In this document: positions 59,401 through 64,000 of the stretch, in pieces
Numbering within the stretch: position 1 is the stretch's first letter
Layout: each line of letters begins with the position of its first letter
From: Chrysoperla carnea
Taxonomy: Eukaryota; Arthropoda; Insecta; Neuroptera; Chrysopidae
Length of the DNA stretch: 64,000 nt
Assembly (NCBI RefSeq): GCF_905475395.1
Contig: NC_058338.1
Span: 5,842,935-5,906,934, forward strand
Reading direction: 5' to 3'
Notes under the pieces: model-generated
The model's input: the letters and a program-made list of their open reading frames with translations, nothing else
The model's database searches: none
Told to the model about the DNA's origin: nothing
Made by a program: the position numbers and the translations under genes

Positions 59401-62400
59401 AAGTTGGTGAAAAAACTCTACCCCATTCACCTGTAGTTAATGAAGAACAGAAAGTCGATGTTAGTCCTAAAATAGAGAGTGGCCGTAAAACACGATCAAG
59501 TATTTCAAAACTTAATAGCGAGGAAGAAATTGTTGAATCTGTGAAGAATGAAACCGCTAAAGAAATTGAAGTATCCCCACAGAAAGAAGATGGTCAAAAA
59601 ACTCAACTCCATTCACCTGCAGTCAATGAAGAACAAAAGATCGATGGTTGTCCAGAAAATGTATTTGATCGAGTAACTCGACCGAATACACCAATAGTCA
59701 TTGAAGAGCAAAAAGTTGAAAGTGGACGTAAAACACGATCAAGTATATCAAAACTTAATGACGAAGAAATTATGGACACTCCGAAAAAAGAAACAGTTCA
59801 TGACGAAGACCAATCGTCTTCAGTCAACGAAGAACAGAAAATCGAAGATATTCCACAAAAAGAAACCGGTCGTAAAATGGGCTCCAATACACCTGTGGTC
59901 AATGAAAAACAGGGAGTTGAAAGTAGCCCAAAAATTGAAAGCGGGCGTATAACACGATCAAGTATATCGAGACTCAATCAAGAAGAACAATCTAGTGATA
60001 CTCCGAAAAAGGGAACAGTGAAATCAGAAAGCAAACCCAGCTTATCTACAGTCAGTGAAAACCAGGAGGATAAAAATACTCCCCAAAAAGAAATTTCAAA
60101 AATACCACCCAGTACACCTACAGTTACTGAAGAACAAACAATTAGTGACAGTCCAAAGAAGGAAGGTGAAGCTAAATGTCAACCAAGTACTCCATTAAAC
60201 AAAGATTCTCCTCAGAAAGAAAATAGTCGTAAAACACAATCCATTACATCAACCATTGAAGAAAAAGAAAGCACTCCACAAAAAGAAAGTGGCCGTAAAA
60301 CACGATTAAGTACATTAGCTGCCAATAAAGAACAGGAAAGTAGCGTTACGCCAACCAGAGCAACCTCGTCTATAGTTAATGAAGAATCAAAAGTCGTCGA
60401 CACTTCAAAGAACGATATTAGTGTTAATTCGAAAAAGGATATTTCCGTAGATGATAGTGTTTCTATAGATACTCCACAAAAGAAAGCTTTCGGTCTTGAT
60501 AAAGAGGAAGTAGAAAGTGCACCACAAAAACGAAGTGCCCGTAAAACACGATTGAGTACATTAGCTGCCAATAATGAACAGGAAAGTAGCGATACTCCAA
60601 CCAAAGAAACCCCGTCTGTAGATAATGAAGAATCAATAGTGGCCGACACTTCTAAGAAAGAGATAAGTGTTAATTCGAATAAGGATATTTCATTAAATGA
60701 TAGCGTTTCAGTAAAAGAAAGGGACATATCACCAAGTGTTGTACGAATTATACCAAGAAGATCAAGAAAAATTGATTCACCAGTAAGTTCTACTTCGAAA
60801 TTAATTGAACAGAATGAAGAAGAATCCTCCGAAGGTGAAAAACCAAATTTAAGTAAGAATATTTTATCACCAATAACAAATGTAAAATCATTAAATCGAA
60901 ATTCACCAAAATTAGGTACACCAAAATCTAAAACAATGGAATTAAGAAAAAAACAAAATAATTCACTATTAAATTTTGTATCGTCGACACCGACAGCTCT
61001 TAAAGGTCATGTTGAAACTCACAGTGATGATTCAACAGATTCGACAAATAATTTTACTTTAAAAATGTCACCCGAAAAAAGTACTGACCATTCTTCGCCA
61101 TCTCCTAAAGCAATTGTAGAAACATCGAAAAAACAAAACGAAAATGATTCAGATTTGAATGTTTCTGATAATGTTTTAGAATTGAGAAAACGTTCGATTA
61201 TCAAATCAAGTCCACAAGTAACGCCAGAAAAGAAAAGTAAAGAAAATATACTTGAAAATGAAGAATCTCTTGAAGAAAGTGTGAATTTATTAAAATCTTT
61301 TGTCAATCTACCACAAAATTCAGATGCAGGTATTGAGTCCGGAGAAAATAAACAAGGAAATATTTCCAAACAAGAAAAATTGAATCAGTCTCTAGTGAAA
61401 TCCGAAGAAAAAGCAACAGACGCAGCAGATGAATCAACGGATGTTGAAGAGAACAGTGAAAATCATTCAAAATACAAGAAAAAGCAAAAAAGATCTTCTA
61501 TTGTAAATAAAAACAAAAAAATGGAAAATTCCAAAATGAAAAACAACGAAGAAAGTGAATCGACGGATGATGAAGATAATGATAAAAATCACAAAGAAAA
61601 TGATAATTCGAAAAATATTTGGAAGAAAAAGTGTAAATTAGCAGTTCAATCTGGTTTACCAGATAGTGATGAATCAAGTGAACTTAGTGGATATTCCGAT
61701 AACAATTCGAAAAAATCAAAAAGAAAGCCTCAAGTATCAGAAACAAGTGATTCTGACAGCGATAATAAAAATGAATTTATCGATAACGAGGCATTTGAAT
61801 GTAATGATTCTCGAACACCATCACCAGATGAGAATGAAATCATTGAAGTCGGCGAATCTATTGAATCAGATTTTACTGATGAAGGTGAACAAAGTGAAGA
61901 CGATTATGAAAAAGATAGTTTTGTTGTGTCTGATGACCTTGGTGATGAAAATGATTTACTATCGGGTTCAGGCGACGATTTATCTGACGGTTCAAAATCT
62001 GATGATTCCGAAATATTACTTTCACAAAACAAAGCAAGTAAACAAGCGTTCAATAAAAAATCGTACAAAAAATCACGAATAATTCATGTAAGTGATGATA
62101 GTAGCGACAGTATTAGTTTCAAGGAAACTTCATTGAAAGTTGTCAATGATGATAAGATTACTTCAAGCAATGAAATTATCGAAAATCAATCTGTTGAAAA
62201 CCAATTAGAAAGCAACAAAGATACAGAAAATCAACAAGAAAGTAACAAATCTGTCGATAATCAAGAAAGTAATTTGTCAAATGAAAGTTTAGAAGAAAGT
62301 TCAATTGAAAAATTGGAGAATAGTTTAAATGAAATTAATAAATTACATACGATAATTGATAATATAACGGAAGTGATTACTGAAAATATTTCGAAGAAGA

Positions 62401-63950
62401 AAAGAAGAAGTAGTTTGAGCTTATCGAAAATTACGAATGAAATAGCCGAAGTAATTAATGAATCAAGTAGTCCAAAGAAGCAAAAATTAAATGATACATC
62501 TGAATCTATTCCTGAAACAAGTAATTTATCAGATCAAAAACTAAATAAAAGTTTAAACTCATCTGCGAATATTGAGACTACATCCAAAGTTATTTCTATA
62601 ACAGATAAAAGATTAAATTCACCTGCTGTTCCTGATAATACATCCGAAAGTATTTCACCAAAGAAAAAACGTAAAAATAGTATGAACTCATCCGTTATTT
62701 CTGAAAACATACTGCAAGCCATTACTAAAATAGAAACATCACCAAATAAAAAAAATAAAAGTTTAAGTTCTCTTGAAGTATCTGAAACTATACAAAAAAT
62801 CGATATTTCACCAAAAAAGAAAAACAAAAGTTTAAATTCATCTGCTATATCTGGTGAAATAAATGAAATGTCTCAAGAAACCGACGTTACATCAGATAAA
62901 AAATTAAACAAAAGCTTGTCTAATGTACTCGAAGAAACCAACGAGAATAACGTTTCTAAAAAGAAATTAAAAAAGAAACAATTAAACAAATCGAAAATTT
63001 CTGAAGATGATAATGTAATTTCTACTGATTCATCCGAAATTGTTACCAAAAAGCAGAAGAAACAAAAAAATAAACAATTAAACAAATCAAATATTTCTGA
63101 AGATTTGAATGTTGTTTCTGCTGGTACTTCAGAAGTTGTCACCAAAAAAGATGAGAAATTAAATAAATCAAATATTTCTAAAGAAGATCTTGATGTAACT
63201 TCTGCTGGTTCATCAGAAGGAATCAGCTCCAAAAAGAAAAAGAAATTAAAAAATAAAAAATTGAACAAATCAAATATTTCTGAAGAAATTAATGTAATTT
63301 CTGCTGGTACATCAGAAGTTGATATCAAAAAAGAGAAGAAATTAAAAAATAAACATGAAGAAGACTTTACTGAAATTTCTGCTGGTCCATCAGGAGAAGT
63401 TAGCTCAAAACAGAAAAAACTAAGAAATGAAAAACATAAATTAGAAGTCGAAGAAAATAAAAATATCAAAAAGAAGATACGCAAGACATCTTCTTCATCA
63501 TCAGAAGTTGAAGAAGAAATTAATGAAAAAGTCGCTAAAAAAACCGAAAAAGCAAAACAAAAATTAAAAGAAAAACTTGAATCAAATAAAAAATGGCTAG
63601 ATGAAAATTTTGTAGCCTTAAATGTTCAACTACCAAATTTATTAAATACTACATTTGAAACTGCAAAGAAAAGTGAAGAAACAAAAAAAGTGAAGGATAA
63701 TTCGAAAAAACGTAAAATTCATACAAATAATCAATTTGAGCCAACTAAAAAGAAATCAAAAGATTCTTCAACATCTTTTGATGGATTTGATGTGGTTAGT
63801 TTAGGACAAAAAATTACACCATCAAAACTTGGAACTACAGCGTTGAATTTCAAAAGTCAAAGATTATTCGGTAGTAATATTCCTAGGCAATCGTCTTTAG
63901 ATTTAGTTAATCAAAAAGCTAAATCATCTACAATTAATCGAAGAAAATGA
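56411..63950 (+). CDS. Large charged repeat protein, probably nuclear
   Basis: Three exons, 56411-56429, 56668-57204 and 57502-63950, both introns in phase 1, give 2334 residues. The protein is Ser/Lys/Glu-rich, without signal peptide or membrane segment. It is built of three repeat types. Residues about 10-140 hold five copies of a 26-30-residue unit centred on STRRLSTxSED. About residues 375-1160 carry eleven copies of (S)GRKTRSSIS or close variants, alternating with TPQKE and SSPK blocks. The last third has KKKNKSLNSS and LNKSNISED..VVSAGTSE repeats amid many KKxK clusters that could be nuclear-localisation signals. The C-terminal 60 residues (FDGFDVVSLGQKITPSKLGT onward) are not repetitive and look like a conserved end. 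I do not recognise the family with confidence; insect nuclear proteins such as slender lobes are a guess. Dense SP/TP and acidic Ser sites suggest heavy phosphorylation. Confidence 0.8.
56690..57060 (+). repeat. Coding tandem repeat (STRRLST unit)
   Basis: Five in-frame units of about 78-90 bases, each with CGTAGATTATCAAC or a variant (RRLST) followed by SED and an acidic stretch, in exon 2 of the large charged protein. Confidence 0.85.
58200..60560 (+). repeat. Coding repeats (GRKTRSSIS unit)
   Basis: Eleven copies of a CGTAAAACACGATCAAG-like block at about 58207, 58430, 58655, 58880, 59077, 59298, 59482, 59726, 59946, 60291 and 60539. The spacing is roughly 180-345 bases and all copies are in frame. 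Copies differ by point changes and small in-frame gaps. Confidence 0.88.
62740..63420 (+). repeat. Coding repeats (LNKSNISE / SAGTSE units)
   Basis: Several diverged in-frame units: KKKNKSL at about 62750 and 62815, then KLNKSNISE blocks alternating with VISAGTSEV-type blocks about every 80-110 bases to 63400. Confidence 0.8.
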
Positions 63951-64000
63951 AAAACAAAATCGTTATTTTTATTTTTGTGTTGAGAGAATCAAAATTGACT

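Overview
The window is about 30% G+C and carries spliced genes with GT-AG introns, canonical AATAAA signals, many TA-flanked inverted-repeat elements and protein families typical of arthropods (an insect EcKinase/CHK-like kinase, an antigen-5-type CAP protein, an HspB8-type small heat-shock protein). It is nuclear DNA of an AT-rich insect. The species cannot be fixed from the sequence. There is no bacterial or viral gene block, no CRISPR array and no intact canonical tRNA or rRNA gene.

Layout. (1) 827-10370, plus strand: small heat-shock protein of the HspB8/CG14207 type, three coding exons with an 8.5-kb first intron full of repeats, including a 185-bp satellite array, and a possible alternative first exon at 8381-8442. 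(2) 14493-18139, plus: Atg14/Barkor, nine exons, subunit of the autophagy PI3-kinase complex. (3) 22190-46164, minus: RNF19-type RBR E3 ubiquitin ligase, twelve coding exons, 772 residues. Its 19-kb intron 8 holds two genes on the opposite strand: (4) 26921-29148, an EcKinase/CHK-like small-molecule kinase, and (5) 30917-42841, a secreted CAP-domain protein of about 2871 residues with a giant Thr/Ser/Lys-rich repeat region and a hydrophobic C-terminal tail. (6) 48953-51566: a mobile element with inverted repeats of about 300 bp and one intact 614-residue reading frame. The protein is FEN1/XPG-like with its acidic active-site residues in place, followed by a cysteine-rich CXC domain. (7) 52677-53165: a broken mariner transposase. 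(8) 56411-63950, plus: a 2334-residue, highly charged, repeat-built and probably nuclear protein.

The genes do not form a pathway. HspB8, Atg14 and RNF19 all relate to protein quality control (chaperone-assisted clearance, autophagy, ubiquitin), but in an insect genome this proximity may be chance. The most unusual items are the nuclease-bearing inverted-repeat element, the giant CAP protein built from symmetric phase-1 exons inside another gene's intron, a 155-nt near-perfect hairpin at 21958-22112, and the ABAB satellite at 7023-7760.

Exon borders were placed by eye from splice consensus, reading-frame continuity and family resemblance. UTRs and transcription starts are not resolved.
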